Origin: Mediterraneibacter faecis JCM 15917
GTDB taxonomy: Bacteria; Bacillota; Clostridia; Lachnospirales; Lachnospiraceae
DNA: 64,000 bases
Assembly (NCBI GenBank): GCA_001312505.1
Contig: BBDW01000001.1
Span: forward strand, 186,001-250,000
Direction: 5' to 3'
The notes below the pieces were generated by a model. It was not told where the DNA came from, made no database searches, and saw nothing but the letters and a program-made list of their open reading frames with translations. The position numbers and the translations under genes are program-made. Shown piece after piece: positions 37,051 through 48,393 of the stretch; within the stretch, counting starts at the first letter, position 1; each line of letters begins with the position of its first letter.

Positions 37051-37662
37051 ATGAAAGGGAAAGTGAAGAAAAACCAGTTGATCATTGTGGCACTTGCGGT
37101 TATGATCGCGGCAGCAGGATATCTGAACTACACGGGACGTCTGTTTGGCGAGAATGCGAAAGGAACAAAAGAAGCTAATGCAGATCTTACAAACCAGGAA
37201 CTTTTAGATATTTCACAGGAAGATACAGAAGCAGGAAGCGAAGAAATTGAAAGTAATGATTCTGAAACAGAAGGAACACCTGGAGAGGCGGTTCTAACAA
37301 ATGGTTCAGCCCAGACTACGGTAGCCCAGGCAAAAGTTACAAGAGAACAGGTGCGTGCCCAGAATAAAGAAACCCTGCAGTCGATCATAGACAATACAGA
37401 GCTCAGTGAAGAGGAAAAGTCAGATGCAGTTGCACAGATGGTGGAGCTTACAAAACAATCAGAGACGGAGATGGAAATTGAGACATTGATGGCAACAAAA
37501 GGATTTTCAGAGGCAGTGGTAAGTCTGGGGGAAGATAGTGCAGATGTTGTTGTAAATGCAGAGGAGCTTACGGATGCAAACCGTGCCCAGATTGAGGATA
37601 TTGTGACAAGAAAGTCGGATGTAAAGCCGGAGAAGATTGTAATTACACCAATTCATGAATAG
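37051..37662 (+). CDS. spoIIIAH: stage III sporulation protein AH
   Basis: SpoIIIAH is the mother-cell partner of SpoIIQ and forms the other ring of the channel. The 203-residue protein has an N-terminal membrane segment (QLIIVALAVMIAAAGYLNY at residues 9-27), a variable acidic linker and the YscJ-like ring domain EAVVSLGEDSADVVVNAEEL near residues 153-172, ending KPEKIVITPIHE. AAAGGAGG precedes the ATG at 37051. It is the last gene of the spoIIIA operon, and the frame has no breaks. Confidence 0.92.
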   Translation: MKGKVKKNQLIIVALAVMIAAAGYLNYTGRLFGENAKGTKEANADLTNQELLDISQEDTEAGSEEIESNDSETEGTPGEAVLTNGSAQTTVAQAKVTREQVRAQNKETLQSIIDNTELSEEEKSDAVAQMVELTKQSETEMEIETLMATKGFSEAVVSLGEDSADVVVNAEELTDANRAQIEDIVTRKSDVKPEKIVITPIHE

Positions 37663-37714
37663 AAAGTATATTTTTGGAAAAACTTTTTATAAAAGATTTG
37701 CTGTCAGAGAGGAC

Positions 37715-37743
37715 TTGTGATACACTATTTACTGGTTTATTAT
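37715..37743 (+). promoter_or_regulatory. sigma-A promoter of prfC
   Basis: TTGTGA at 37715-37720 and TATTAT at 37738-37743 are 17 bases apart. The leader contains an AACTGTC/GACAGTT hairpin at about 37745-37777 before the ribosome binding site. Confidence 0.6.
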
Positions 37744-37806
37744 GTAACTGTCTACGGGATGCCTGCGGACAGTTATCTATTGCGTGAAAATGATAGGAGA
37801 TTAGAA

Positions 37807-39399
37807 ATGTCAGAAATTACGAATGAGATAAAGAAAAGAAGAACATTTGCCATTATATCCCATCCGGATGCCGGTAAGACAACATTGACAGAGAAATTCC
37901 TTCTGTACGGAGGAGCCATCAACCAGGCAGGATCTGTTAAGGGAAAAGCAACTGCGAAGCATGCGGTTTCCGACTGGATGGAGATTGAGAAGGAGAGAGG
38001 TATTTCTGTAACTTCTTCTGTACTTCAGTTTAATTATGGTGGATACTGTATTAATATTCTGGATACACCGGGACATCAGGACTTCTCAGAGGATACATAC
38101 CGTACTTTGATGGCAGCGGATTCCGCAGTTATGGTTATCGATGCATCCAAGGGTGTTGAGGCGCAGACAAGAAAGCTGTTTAAAGTCTGTGTGATGCGTC
38201 ACATCCCGATTTTTACATTTATCAATAAGCTCGACCGTGAGGCGAAAGATACATTTGAATTGTTAGATGATATAGAGAAAGAGCTTGGAATCGCAACTTG
38301 TCCGATCAACTGGCCGATTGGTTCCGGTAAGGAATTCAAGGGAGTTTACGACAGAGCAAAACGTGAAGTTGAGTTGTTCTCAGATACGAAAAAAGGTACT
38401 GCGATGGGTGAAGTGAAGATGATACCGATCGACGCACCGGAGACAGAAGAACTGATTGGTTCAGATGCAAAAGACATTCTTGCAGATGAGATTGAACTTC
38501 TGGACGGAGCAGCAGCTGAGTTTGATCAGGAACTGGTTGATAAGGGACAGCTTTCACCGGTATTTTTCGGATCCGCTCTTACCAACTTTGGTGTAGAGAC
38601 TTTCCTGAAGCATTTCCTAAAGATGACAACCTCTCCGCTTCCGAGAAAATCAGATCATGGCGAGATCGATCCAATGACTGAGAAAGACTTCTCAGCATTT
38701 GTATTTAAGATCCAGGCGAATATGAACAAAGCCCACAGAGACAGAATTGCATTCATGAGAATCTGTTCCGGAGAATTTGAGGCCGGTATGAGTGTTTATC
38801 ATGTGCAGGGAGGAAAGGATGTGCGTCTTTCCCAGCCACAGCAGATGATGGCAAGTGAAAGAAAGATGATCGATAAGGCTTACGGCGGAGATATCATCGG
38901 AGTATTTGACCCGGGTATCTTTTCAATCGGAGATACATTGACAACATCAAAAGAGAAATTTGCTTACGAAGGAATCCCGACCTTTGCACCGGAGCACTTT
39001 GCACGTGTCCGTCAGGTTGATACGATGAAGAGAAAGCAGTTTGTAAAGGGAATCAATCAGATTGCACAGGAAGGTGCGATCCAGATCTTCCAGGAATTCA
39101 ACACGGGTATGGAAGAGATCATCGTAGGCGTTGTAGGTGTACTTCAGTTTGATGTGTTGAAGTATCGTCTTCAGAATGAATATAATGTAGAGATCCGTTT
39201 GGAGAACCTGCCATATGAGTACATCCGTTGGATCGAGAATGAAGAGATCGATATGGATCGCTTGAGCGGAACATCTGATATGAAGAAGATCATGGATCTG
39301 AAGGGACGTCCGCTTCTTCTCTTTGCGCATGAGTGGAGTATCCGTATGACAGAAGAGAGAAATGAAGGACTTATTTTGTCAGAATTCGGACGTTCATAA
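37807..39399 (+). CDS. prfC: peptide chain release factor 3
   Basis: RF3 is the GTPase that removes RF1 and RF2 from the ribosome after termination. The 530-residue protein has the P-loop SHPDAGKTTLTEKFL near residues 18-32, the switch region ERGISVTSSVLQF near residue 65, DTPGHQDFSEDTYRTL near residue 89 and NKLDREAKD near residue 142. Domains II and III follow and end in the usual ELFAHEWSIR-type sequence (LLLFAHEWSIRMTEERN). ATAGGAG precedes the ATG at 37807; the open frame reaching upstream to 37717 runs through the promoter. The gene is intact. Confidence 0.95.
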   Translation: MSEITNEIKKRRTFAIISHPDAGKTTLTEKFLLYGGAINQAGSVKGKATAKHAVSDWMEIEKERGISVTSSVLQFNYGGYCINILDTPGHQDFSEDTYRTLMAADSAVMVIDASKGVEAQTRKLFKVCVMRHIPIFTFINKLDREAKDTFELLDDIEKELGIATCPINWPIGSGKEFKGVYDRAKREVELFSDTKKGTAMGEVKMIPIDAPETEELIGSDAKDILADEIELLDGAAAEFDQELVDKGQLSPVFFGSALTNFGVETFLKHFLKMTTSPLPRKSDHGEIDPMTEKDFSAFVFKIQANMNKAHRDRIAFMRICSGEFEAGMSVYHVQGGKDVRLSQPQQMMASERKMIDKAYGGDIIGVFDPGIFSIGDTLTTSKEKFAYEGIPTFAPEHFARVRQVDTMKRKQFVKGINQIAQEGAIQIFQEFNTGMEEIIVGVVGVLQFDVLKYRLQNEYNVEIRLENLPYEYIRWIENEEIDMDRLSGTSDMKKIMDLKGRPLLLFAHEWSIRMTEERNEGLILSEFGRS

Positions 39400-39433
39400 A
39401 AATCTTTTCAAATAGAAAGATTTTTGATATAAT
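39398..39433 (+). promoter_or_regulatory. prfC terminator overlapping the asp23-nusB promoter
   Basis: AAAAATCTTT (39398-39407) and AAAGATTTTT (39416-39425) form a terminator that begins in the prfC stop codon. The same bases contain a -35 box TTTTCA (39405-39410) and, 17 bases on, TATAAT (39428-39433) for the next genes. Confidence 0.65.
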
Positions 39434-39468
39434 GTAGAAAGAATCAGACAAAACAGGAGGTTTTGATT

Positions 39469-39852
39469 ATGGCAAAGGACGAAAGAAATATTTATACAAT
39501 ACAGAACGACGCAAGCAAAGGTGAGATTAAGATTGCAGATGAAGTTGTAGCGATCATTGCAGCGCTTGCTGCCACAGAAGTGGAAGGTGTTGCTTCTATG
39601 GCCGGAAACATCACGAATGAACTGATCGGAAAGCTCGGAATGAAGAATCTTTCCAAAGGTGTGAAGGTTGATGTACTGGAAGGTATTGTGACTGTATCCT
39701 TGGCATTGAACCTGAAGTACAATTACAGCATCGTTGAGGTGTCTGCAAGAGTGCAGGAGAAAGTTAAGAATGCAATTGAGAATATGACAGGACTTGAAGT
39801 GGCTGATGTGAACATTAAGGTTGCAGGAGTCGAGATGGAGAGTCAGGAATAA
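39469..39852 (+). CDS. Asp23/Gls24 family envelope stress protein
   Basis: A 127-residue member of the Asp23/Gls24 (DUF322, YloU/YqhY) family. The pattern GEIKIADEVVAIIAALAATEVEGVASMAG at residues 19-47 and the closing VNIKVAGVEME are typical. The family member encoded next to nusB is the YqhY type, which in Bacillus is linked to control of fatty acid synthesis; that role is only suggested by position here. AGGAGG sets the ATG at 39469; an in-frame TTG at 39463 is too close to it. The nusB gene follows by 27 bases. Confidence 0.88.
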   Translation: MAKDERNIYTIQNDASKGEIKIADEVVAIIAALAATEVEGVASMAGNITNELIGKLGMKNLSKGVKVDVLEGIVTVSLALNLKYNYSIVEVSARVQEKVKNAIENMTGLEVADVNIKVAGVEMESQE

Positions 39853-39879
39853 AAGCGAACAGGAAAGGAATCAGCCAAC

Positions 39880-40299
39880 ATGGTTAGAAAAGAACTTCGC
39901 GAGCACATTTTCAAGATGTTGTTTCAGATAGAATTTAATGATCCGCAGGAGATGCCGGAGCAGATTGAATACTATTTTTCTACATTGGAAGATGCAGCGG
40001 ATAAGGATAAAGAATATATTAAGAGAAAATATGCGGCAGTACTTGAGAAGACAGAAGAGATTGATGAACTGATCAATGCGAATGCAAAGGGATGGAAGAC
40101 GACAAGAATGAACAAAGTAGATCTGTCCATTCTGAGACTTGCGGTATATGAGATGAAGTGGGATGACGAGGTACCGGTAGGAGTTGCGATTAACGAGGCA
40201 GTAGAACTGGCAAAGATGTTCAGTTCAGATGAGGCTCCGTCATTTATTAACGGAGTACTTGACAAGATTGCGCGTTCACTGGAAGAGACGAAAGAATGA
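39880..40299 (+). CDS. nusB: transcription antitermination factor NusB
   Basis: NusB binds boxA RNA with S10 and supports antitermination on rRNA operons. The 139-residue protein starts RKELREHIFKMLFQIEFND and contains LSILRLAVYEMKWDDEVPVG near residues 84-103 and INEAVELAKMFSSDEAPSF, all typical. Its start has only a weak AGGAAAGGA. The stop overlaps the xseA ATG (ATGA), starting a tightly packed operon. Confidence 0.94.
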   Translation: MVRKELREHIFKMLFQIEFNDPQEMPEQIEYYFSTLEDAADKDKEYIKRKYAAVLEKTEEIDELINANAKGWKTTRMNKVDLSILRLAVYEMKWDDEVPVGVAINEAVELAKMFSSDEAPSFINGVLDKIARSLEETKE

Positions 40300-41538
40300 A
40301 AAATGTCTATACGGTGAAGCAGGTTAATTCTTATATTAAGAATATGTTCACCCAGGACTTCATGCTGAACCGAATCTATGTAAAGGGTGAGGTGTCTAAT
40401 TTAAAGTACCACACATCAGGCATATATATTTTTCATTGAAAGACGAGTCCGGCACGATAGCCTGCGTGATGTTCGCAGGCTCAAGGTCTGGGCTTTCTTT
40501 TCATATGGAGGAAGGACAGCAGGTAGTAGTGCTGGGGGGGCGGTCAGTGTCTATGAGCGGGATGGAAAGTATCAGCTGTACGCAAGAGAGATCATTCTGG
40601 ACGGTGCGGGACTTTTGTATGAAAGATTCGAGGCACTGAAGAAAGAACTCGAAGAGATGGGAATGTTTGCAGCAGAGTACAAACAGCCGGTTCCACGCTA
40701 TGCACGTACGATCGGGGGGGTTGTGACCGCACCGACAGGAGCAGCGATCAGAGATATTATCAATGTGGCAAAGAGAAGGAATCCATTTGTCCAGATCCTG
40801 CTTTATCCTGCACTGGTACAGGGGGGGGATGGTGCCGTGAGCAGCATCGTGAAAGGAATCCGTATGCTGGAAGAGAAGCAGGTGGATGTCATGATCGTCG
40901 GAAGAGGCGGAGGAAGCATTGAAGATCTGTGGGCATTCAATGAGGAGGCTGTTGCGCGTGCGATTTTTGACTGTCGCGTTCCGGTGATCTCTGCAGTCGG
41001 ACATGAGACAGATACAACGATTGCCGATTATGTGGCAGACTTAAGAGCACCGACACCATCTGCAGCGGCAGAGCTTGCAGTGTATGAATATTCTGAAGTG
41101 AAAGAACAGATTCTTAATTGTGAGAGTTTACTTCGAAGAGCAATAAATCAGAAGCTGCTAAACGAGCGTGTGCATTTGGAACACAGCAGATTGAAACTTC
41201 AGACACTTCATCCAAGACAGAAACTCAATGAGAAGAGACAAAGAACGGTTGACGCTGAGAATACACTGCGCTCACTTATGGAGCGGCATCTGACAAAAGA
41301 AAAGCACAGACTCGCACTTTGTGCAGAACGGATGAAGGGATTGTCTCCACTTGAGAAATTAAGTCAGGGATATTCTTATGTCTGCAATGCACAAGGACAG
41401 AATATAAAGAAAACAGATCAGGTAAGAGAAGGAGATTTGTTGCAGATTTATGTAACGGATGGACAGATTGAGACTTACGTTACAGACACTGTAAAACTAG
41501 AAGGGGGGGAAAGAGGACAAAGTTCCCATAAACAGTAA
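40296..41538 (+). CDS. xseA: exodeoxyribonuclease VII large subunit, two frameshifts
   Basis: XseA with XseB forms ExoVII, which degrades single-stranded DNA to oligonucleotides. The reconstructed protein has about 412 residues: an OB-fold start (VYTVKQVNSYIKNMF, then RIYVKGEVSNLKYHTSG), the core with RYARTIGGVVTAPTGAAIRD, GRGGGSIEDLWAFNEE and AVGHETDTTIADYVADLRAP, and a coiled-coil C-terminal part. The frame breaks near 40420 (one C lost in GGCCAT, expected HIYFSLKDESG) and at a G7 run at 40534-40540 (two bases too many, expected VLGAVSVYERDG). G runs at about 40715, 40821 and 41502 probably add Gly residues. The start overlaps the nusB stop. Confidence 0.87.
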
Positions 41539-41551
41539 CCGGGAGGAAATG

Positions 41552-42657
<1,106 letters not shown>

Positions 42658-42679
42658 GATTGTCGGTGAGGAGGAACTT

Positions 42680-44560
42680 ATGGCACTTGAAAAGATTCAA
42701 AAGGCCAACGATATAAAAGAACTGACAGAGGAAGAGCTGAAAGAATTATCGGATGAGATCCGGCAGTTTTTGATTGAAAAGATCAGTGTGACCGGAGGAC
42801 ATCTGGCATCCAATCTCGGAGTTGTTGAGCTTACGATGGCATTACATAAAGTACTTCATTTCCCAGAGGATAAACTGATCTGGGATGTGGGACATCAGTC
42901 TTATACACACAAGCTTCTGACAGGAAGAAAAGAAGGATTTGATGATCTTAGAAAATACGGAGGAATGAGTGGATTCCCTAAGAGAAAAGAAAGTAAATGT
43001 GATGCGTTTGATACAGGACACAGTTCAACTTCAATCTCAGCAGGGCTTGGTTATGTGGCCGCAAGAGAGCTTCAACAGGAGCATTATAACGTTGTATCTG
43101 TGATAGGAGATGGTTCTATGACCGGCGGTATGGCATATGAAGCATTGAATAACGCTTCCAGATTGAAAAGTAATTTTATTATTGTACTCAATGATAATAA
43201 TATGTCCATTTCCAAGAATGTTGGCGGTATGTCAAATTACCTGAATGGGCTTCGGACGACACAGGTATACTCAGACCTGAAGAGAGGTGTCGAAGATACG
43301 ATTAAGAGAATTCCCGGCAGAGGAGAACGGATCGTCCATCAGGTGAAGAAGACGAAGAGCGGGATCAAACAATTATTTGTTCCGGGAATGTTTTTTGAGG
43401 ATATGGGAATTACATATCTGGGTCCTGTAGACGGACATGATCTGAAGACATTAACAAAGACATTGAATGAAGCAAAACGGGTAAATCATGCAGTTCTTGT
43501 ACATGTTGTGACGAAGAAGGGAAAAGGTTATCTTCCGGCAGAGACGAATCCGTCAAAATTCCATGGAACAGGACCTTTTGATGTGACAACAGGAGAAACG
43601 ATCGGAGGATCGGGGGGGAAGGATTCTTATACAGATATTTTTTCCAAGGTGCTTGCAGATATCGGAAAGAAGGACGAGAAGGTTGTAGCTATTACTGCAG
43701 CAATGGCAGACGGAACAGGACTTTCCAGATTCGCAAAGCTATTTCCGGAAAGATTCTTTGATGTAGGAATTGCAGAAGAGCATGCGATGACATTTGCGGC
43801 AGGACTTGCTGCAGGGGGAATGAAGCCTGTTTTTGCGGTGTATTCATCTTTCTTACAGAGAGCATTTGACCAGACGATCCATGATGTCTGTCTTCAGAAT
43901 CTGCCGGTTGTGATTGCAGTGGACCGCGCAGGTCTTGTTGGAAGTGACGGAGAGACACATCAGGGAGTCTTTGACTTATCATTTTTATCATCGATCCCGA
44001 ATCTTTCAATCCTGTCACCAAAGAACCGCTGGGAGATGGCAGATATGGTGCGCTTTGCAGTGGATTTTCAGTACCCGGTTGCGCTTCGTTATCCAAGAGG
44101 AGAAGCATACGAAGGGCTGAAGGAATTCCGTGCTCCGATCGAATATGGAAAGAGTGAGCTTCTATATGAAGAGAGTGAGATCGCGGTAATGTTTGTCGGA
44201 CATATGTCTTTCCTTGCAGAACAGGTGCGTGAGGATCTTAAGGCAGCAGGGTATCAGTGTAGTCTGATCAATGCAAGATTTGTGAAACCTCTGGATACAG
44301 AGAGGATCCGGAAAATTTCAGAAAATCACAGGATCCTTGTGACAATCGAGGAAAATGTGCTTACAGGTGGATTTGGTGAGCAGGTAGAAGATTTTGTGAT
44401 GCGTGAGGGTATCCCATTGAAAGTTCGCACAATCGGTATTTCAGATGATTATGTTGAACATGGAAATGTAGATGTCTTAAGAAAAGAAGTTGGTCTCGAC
44501 AGAGAGAGTATTGTAAAAAAGATCATTGCAGATGATCGGAGAATAAAGGAAGAAAAGTAA
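42680..44560 (+). CDS. dxs: 1-deoxy-D-xylulose-5-phosphate synthase
   Basis: Dxs is the thiamine-diphosphate enzyme that starts the MEP isoprenoid pathway from pyruvate and glyceraldehyde 3-phosphate. The 626-residue protein has GGHLASNLGVVELTMALH near residue 38, the ThDP motif GDGSMTGGMAYEALNNASR near residue 143 and the transketolase-type EEHAMTFAAGLAAGG near residue 360. A G7 run at about 43611 gives GSGGKDSYTD and probably adds a Gly; otherwise the frame is intact. AGGAGG sets the ATG at 42680. Expression with ispA, xseAB and tlyA is the usual clostridial order. Confidence 0.95.
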   Translation: MALEKIQKANDIKELTEEELKELSDEIRQFLIEKISVTGGHLASNLGVVELTMALHKVLHFPEDKLIWDVGHQSYTHKLLTGRKEGFDDLRKYGGMSGFPKRKESKCDAFDTGHSSTSISAGLGYVAARELQQEHYNVVSVIGDGSMTGGMAYEALNNASRLKSNFIIVLNDNNMSISKNVGGMSNYLNGLRTTQVYSDLKRGVEDTIKRIPGRGERIVHQVKKTKSGIKQLFVPGMFFEDMGITYLGPVDGHDLKTLTKTLNEAKRVNHAVLVHVVTKKGKGYLPAETNPSKFHGTGPFDVTTGETIGGSGGKDSYTDIFSKVLADIGKKDEKVVAITAAMADGTGLSRFAKLFPERFFDVGIAEEHAMTFAAGLAAGGMKPVFAVYSSFLQRAFDQTIHDVCLQNLPVVIAVDRAGLVGSDGETHQGVFDLSFLSSIPNLSILSPKNRWEMADMVRFAVDFQYPVALRYPRGEAYEGLKEFRAPIEYGKSELLYEESEIAVMFVGHMSFLAEQVREDLKAAGYQCSLINARFVKPLDTERIRKISENHRILVTIEENVLTGGFGEQVEDFVMREGIPLKVRTIGISDDYVEHGNVDVLRKEVGLDRESIVKKIIADDRRIKEEK

Positions 44561-44561
44561 C

Positions 44562-45371
44562 ATGAAAGAACGTTTGGATGTATTGCTCGTAAAGAGAAAT
44601 CTGGCGGATTCCAGAGAAAAAGCAAAAGCAATTATTATGTCAGGAAATGTATTTGTAGAAGGTCAGAGAGAAGATAAGGCCGGAACAACATTTCCAGAGG
44701 AGGTAAATATTGAGGTACGCGGACATGTTCTCCCCCCCTATGTGAGCCGTGGAGGTCTTAAGCTTGAGAAAGCAATGAAAGAATTCCATGTAACAGTAGA
44801 TGGAAAGGTCTGTACAGATGTTGGATCTTCCACTGGCGGATTCACAGACTGTATGCTTCAGAATGGAGCAAAGAAAGTATTTGCCATCGATGTGGGAAGA
44901 GGACAGCTGGATTGGAAGCTGCGTCAGGATCCGAGAGTGGTATGTATGGAGAAGACGAATATCCGTTATGTGACTCCGGAAGATCTTGGAGAACCTGTTG
45001 ATTTTTCGTCGATTGATGTTTCGTTTATCTCTCTCACAAAAGTGCTTGGTGCAATCAGAGCATATCTGACAGATGATGGAGAGATCGTAGCATTGATCAA
45101 ACCACAGTTTGAAGCAGGACGTGAGAAGGTTGGAAAGAAAGGTGTTGTGCGAGAAAAGAGTACGCATCATGAAGTAATCGAGAAAGTGACAGAATTTGCG
45201 GTATCAATTGGATTTTCTGTACTTGAGATCACATTCTCTCCAATCAAGGGACCAGAAGGAAATATCGAATACCTTGTACATTTGAAGAAATGTCCGGAAG
45301 AGGAAGCAAAGATTGAGACAAAGGAACTGGATCAGGTAGTGGATGAAGCATTCGCTGCTCTGACAAAGTAA
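44562..45371 (+). CDS. tlyA: TlyA family rRNA 2'-O-methyltransferase
   Basis: TlyA-type enzymes methylate ribose in 16S and 23S rRNA and carry an N-terminal S4 RNA-binding domain plus an FtsJ-like SAM methyltransferase. Here the S4 part reads MKERLDVLLVKRNLADSREK with KAIIMSGNVFV, and the methyltransferase part contains VSRGGLKLEKA, CTDVGSSTGGFTDCMLQNGA and KPQFEAGREKVGKKGVV. A C7 run at about 44732 gives VLPPYVSRGG, one Pro more than the usual PYVSRGG; it is the C-strand version of the G-run pattern. The ATG follows the dxs stop by one base. Confidence 0.9.
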   Translation: MKERLDVLLVKRNLADSREKAKAIIMSGNVFVEGQREDKAGTTFPEEVNIEVRGHVLPPYVSRGGLKLEKAMKEFHVTVDGKVCTDVGSSTGGFTDCMLQNGAKKVFAIDVGRGQLDWKLRQDPRVVCMEKTNIRYVTPEDLGEPVDFSSIDVSFISLTKVLGAIRAYLTDDGEIVALIKPQFEAGREKVGKKGVVREKSTHHEVIEKVTEFAVSIGFSVLEITFSPIKGPEGNIEYLVHLKKCPEEEAKIETKELDQVVDEAFAALTK

Positions 45372-45383
45372 AAAGGTGATGGT

Positions 45384-46187
45384 ATGGAATCTTTTTATAT
45401 CATAACAAATCAATTAAAAGACAGAGATTATTCTGTTACGATTGAGATAAAAGATTATATTGAGAGAAAAGGCAAACGTGTTATTCTTGCTCAAAAGGAT
45501 GAGGAAGGATTTATTGTTCCGGGAACGATTCCGGAGGACGTTGATTGCGGACTGGTTTTAGGTGGGGATGGAACTCTGATCCGTGCAATACGTGACCTGG
45601 AAGGAAATAAACTTCCGCTTCTTGGAATCAATATCGGAACATTGGGGTATTTGGCAGATGTAGAATTGAAAGATTATAAATCTGCGATTGACAGACTTTG
45701 CGAGGAAGAGCCTAAAGTTGAGAAACGTATGATGTTGGAGGGGGGGACAATGTCATCCGGTGAAAAAGATCTGGCGGTAAATGATATCGTCCTGACAAGA
45801 GAAGGGAATCTTCGTATTGTTCAGTTTAATGTGTATGTGAATGGGACATTGTTGAACACATATCAGGCAGACGGTGTGATCATCTGTACACCGACGGGAA
45901 GTACAGGATATAATCTTTCCGCAGGTGGACCGGTGGTAGAGCCAACAGCAAGTCTGATCGTTATCACTCCAATCTGTTCCCATGCACTTAACACGAGCAG
46001 TGTGGTGCTTTCAGCAGAGGATGATGTTGAAGTTGAGATTTGCGAGGGTCGTTATGGAAGACAGGAGAAAGTAGCTTTATGTTATGACGGTGCTGTACAG
46101 AGGCAATTGGTTAGCGGAGACAGAGTGAAGATCAGAAAATCAGATGCCAAAGCGCATCTAGTAAAATTAAGTGAAGAAGTTTTATGA
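45384..46187 (+). CDS. nadK: NAD kinase
   Basis: NadK phosphorylates NAD to NADP. The 267-residue protein has the diagnostic GGDGTLIRAIRD near residues 59-70, NIGTLGYLADVE near residues 78-89, and TPTGSTGYNLSAGGPVVEP near residues 170-188 in the all-beta domain. A G7 run at about 45739 gives LEGGTMSSGE, probably with one extra Gly. AAAGGTGATGG precedes the ATG at 45384. It lies between tlyA and argR, as in most Clostridia. Confidence 0.94.
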   Translation: MESFYIITNQLKDRDYSVTIEIKDYIERKGKRVILAQKDEEGFIVPGTIPEDVDCGLVLGGDGTLIRAIRDLEGNKLPLLGINIGTLGYLADVELKDYKSAIDRLCEEEPKVEKRMMLEGGTMSSGEKDLAVNDIVLTREGNLRIVQFNVYVNGTLLNTYQADGVIICTPTGSTGYNLSAGGPVVEPTASLIVITPICSHALNTSSVVLSAEDDVEVEICEGRYGRQEKVALCYDGAVQRQLVSGDRVKIRKSDAKAHLVKLSEEVL

Positions 46188-46223
46188 TAACAATGCGCGA
46201 GAAGATGAAAGGAAATTGATACT

Positions 46224-46682
46224 ATGAAAGTGAGCCGACATGCAAAGATAATTGAATTGATCAGTCAGTATGACATAGAGACGCAGGAGGAACTGGCAGA
46301 ATATCTGAATAATGCCGGTTTCAAGGTCACACAGGCAACGGTATCCAGAGATATCAGAGATCTGAAGCTGACAAAGCTGTCTGTAAACGGTGGGCGTCAG
46401 AAGTATATTGTCCATAGACAGGAAGATGACGGAATGAGCGAAAAATATATCCGTGTACTTTGTGACGGATTTGTTTCTATGGATATGGCACAGAATATCC
46501 TTGTGATCAAAACAGTTGCCGGAATGGCAATGGCGGTTGCTGCTGCAGTAGATGCAATGAAATGGAATGAAGTGGTCGGATGTATTGCAGGAGATGACAC
46601 GATCATGTGCGCAATTCGTACAGTTGAAGATACAGCTGTAGTAATGGAGAATATAAGGAAATTGGTTTCAAGGAAAGCATAG
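46224..46682 (+). CDS. argR: arginine repressor ArgR
   Basis: ArgR (AhrC) is the arginine-responsive hexameric repressor of arginine synthesis. The 152-residue protein has a winged-helix N terminus (HAKIIELISQYDIETQEEL, then VTQATVSRDIRDLKLTKL) and a C-terminal oligomerisation domain ending with GCIAGDDTIMCAIRT, where the Asp pair binds arginine. GAAAGGA is the likely ribosome binding site. Its position between nadK and recN is standard. No target ARG box was identified in this window. Confidence 0.94.
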   Translation: MKVSRHAKIIELISQYDIETQEELAEYLNNAGFKVTQATVSRDIRDLKLTKLSVNGGRQKYIVHRQEDDGMSEKYIRVLCDGFVSMDMAQNILVIKTVAGMAMAVAAAVDAMKWNEVVGCIAGDDTIMCAIRTVEDTAVVMENIRKLVSRKA

Positions 46683-46689
46683 GTGACAT

Positions 46690-48373
46690 ATGTTACAGAA
46701 TCTGTATGTGAAAAATCTTGCTTTGATTGATGAAACAGAAGTAGAGTTTGGGGGAAGGATTGAATATTCTGACCGGTGAAACCGGAGCAGGAAAGTCAAT
46801 CCTTCTTGGCTCTGTTACGCTTGCACTGGGTGGAAAATACAATGCACAGATGCTTCGAAACGGGGGGGCAAAAAGCGGATTGGTAGAACTTACTTTTCAC
46901 ATCAAAGAAGAAAAGATTTTAAAGAAGCTGGAGGCCTTGGACATTTATCCGGAAGACGGATATCTGACATTGAGCCGCCGCCTTTTAGAAGGCAGAAGTG
47001 TAAGTAAGATTAACGGTGAGACAGTGAATATGAGCGTCCTTAAAGATGTAGCCAGTCTTTTGATCGATATTCATGGACAGCATGATAATCAGACATTGCT
47101 TCATCGAAAGAATCATTTAACACTGCTTGATCTTTATGGGAAAGAACAGACGGATCCGTTAAAAGAAAAAATGGCTTCCTGCTATCAGGAATGGAAGGCA
47201 GTATGTAAGAAGGTGGAACAATCTTCGCTGGATGAAGAGAGCCGAAGAAGAGAACTTTCTCTTGCTGAATTTGAAGTGAATGAGATTGAAGAAGCAGCTC
47301 TTAAAGAAGGTGAAGATGAACTTTTAGAAGAACAGTATCGCAAGATGACAGATAGCAGAAAACTCACAGAAGGAGTTGCAGAAGCGTATCAGTATACTGC
47401 AGAGGACGAACGCGGAAATGCAAGTGATTACTTAAGCCGTGCAATCCGAAGCCTTCAGGAAGCAGCATCTTTTGATGAAAAGGGAAGCCAGCTTTATGAT
47501 CAGATTGTGGAGATCGATAGTCTGCTGAATGATTTTAACCGGGATCTGGCAGAATATGCAAAGAGTTTTGAATATTCGGAAGAAGAGTTTTCAGAAGTTG
47601 AGTCCCGCCTGAATGAAGTGAATCATTTAAAGGCAAAATATGGAAATACTATCAGTGATATCCTTGCATATTGTGAGGAAAAAAGACAGAGACTATCGGA
47701 ACTGGAAGATTACGATTCTTTTATGCAGGAACTTTTGGAGAAGCAGGAGAAAGCAGAAAAGCAGATGGAAAAGGCCGCGATGGAACTGCATGAAGTGCGT
47801 GAACAAAACGCAGTTAAATTTGCCGAGGAGATTGTTCATCAGATGTCGGAACTGAATTTCCTGGATGCACGTTTTGAAATTCGTTTGACAGAAGCAAAAA
47901 GTTATTCCGCACAAGGAAAAGATGATGCAGAGTTTTATCTGTCGGTTAATCCGGGAGAACCTGTGCGTCCACTGGGGGGGGATGTTGCATCCGGAGGAGA
48001 GCTGTCTCGTATTATGCTTGCAATCAAGACTGTACTTGCAGATGAAGAAGATACGCCGACTTTGATATTTGATGAGATTGATAGTGGAATATCAGGAATC
48101 ACAGCAGGTCGTGTCGGTGAGAGACTGCAGTTGATCGGAAAGAGTCGTCAGGTAATTTGTATTACACATCTTTCACAGATCGCAGCGGCAGCTGATGTTC
48201 ATTTTTGTATTCATAAAGAAGCAGAAGATAATTCTGTGAGAACACAGATCGAGAGACTTGATCAGGAAGATTCTGTTGCAGAGCTTGCAAGGCTTCTTGG
48301 TGGAGCAAATGTAACAGATGGAATTATAGACAGTGCCAGAGAAATGAAAGAACTGGCAAAAAGAGAAAAATAA
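46690..48373 (+). CDS. recN: DNA repair protein RecN, one frameshift
   Basis: RecN is an SMC-like ATPase that acts at double-strand breaks. The reconstructed protein has about 560 residues: it starts MLQNLYVKNLALIDETEVEF, has the P-loop GETGAGKSILLGSV near residue 30, long coiled coils around 160-370, and the C-terminal DVASGGELSRIMLAIK and LIFDEIDSGISG motifs. A G5 run at 46750-46754 has one base too many and breaks the frame at residue 20, leaving a false start at a TTG. G runs at about 46863 and 47976 give NGGAKSG and PLGGDVASGG, each probably one Gly too long. Confidence 0.9.
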
Positions 48374-48393
48374 TACCAGTGTGAAAAGAAGAA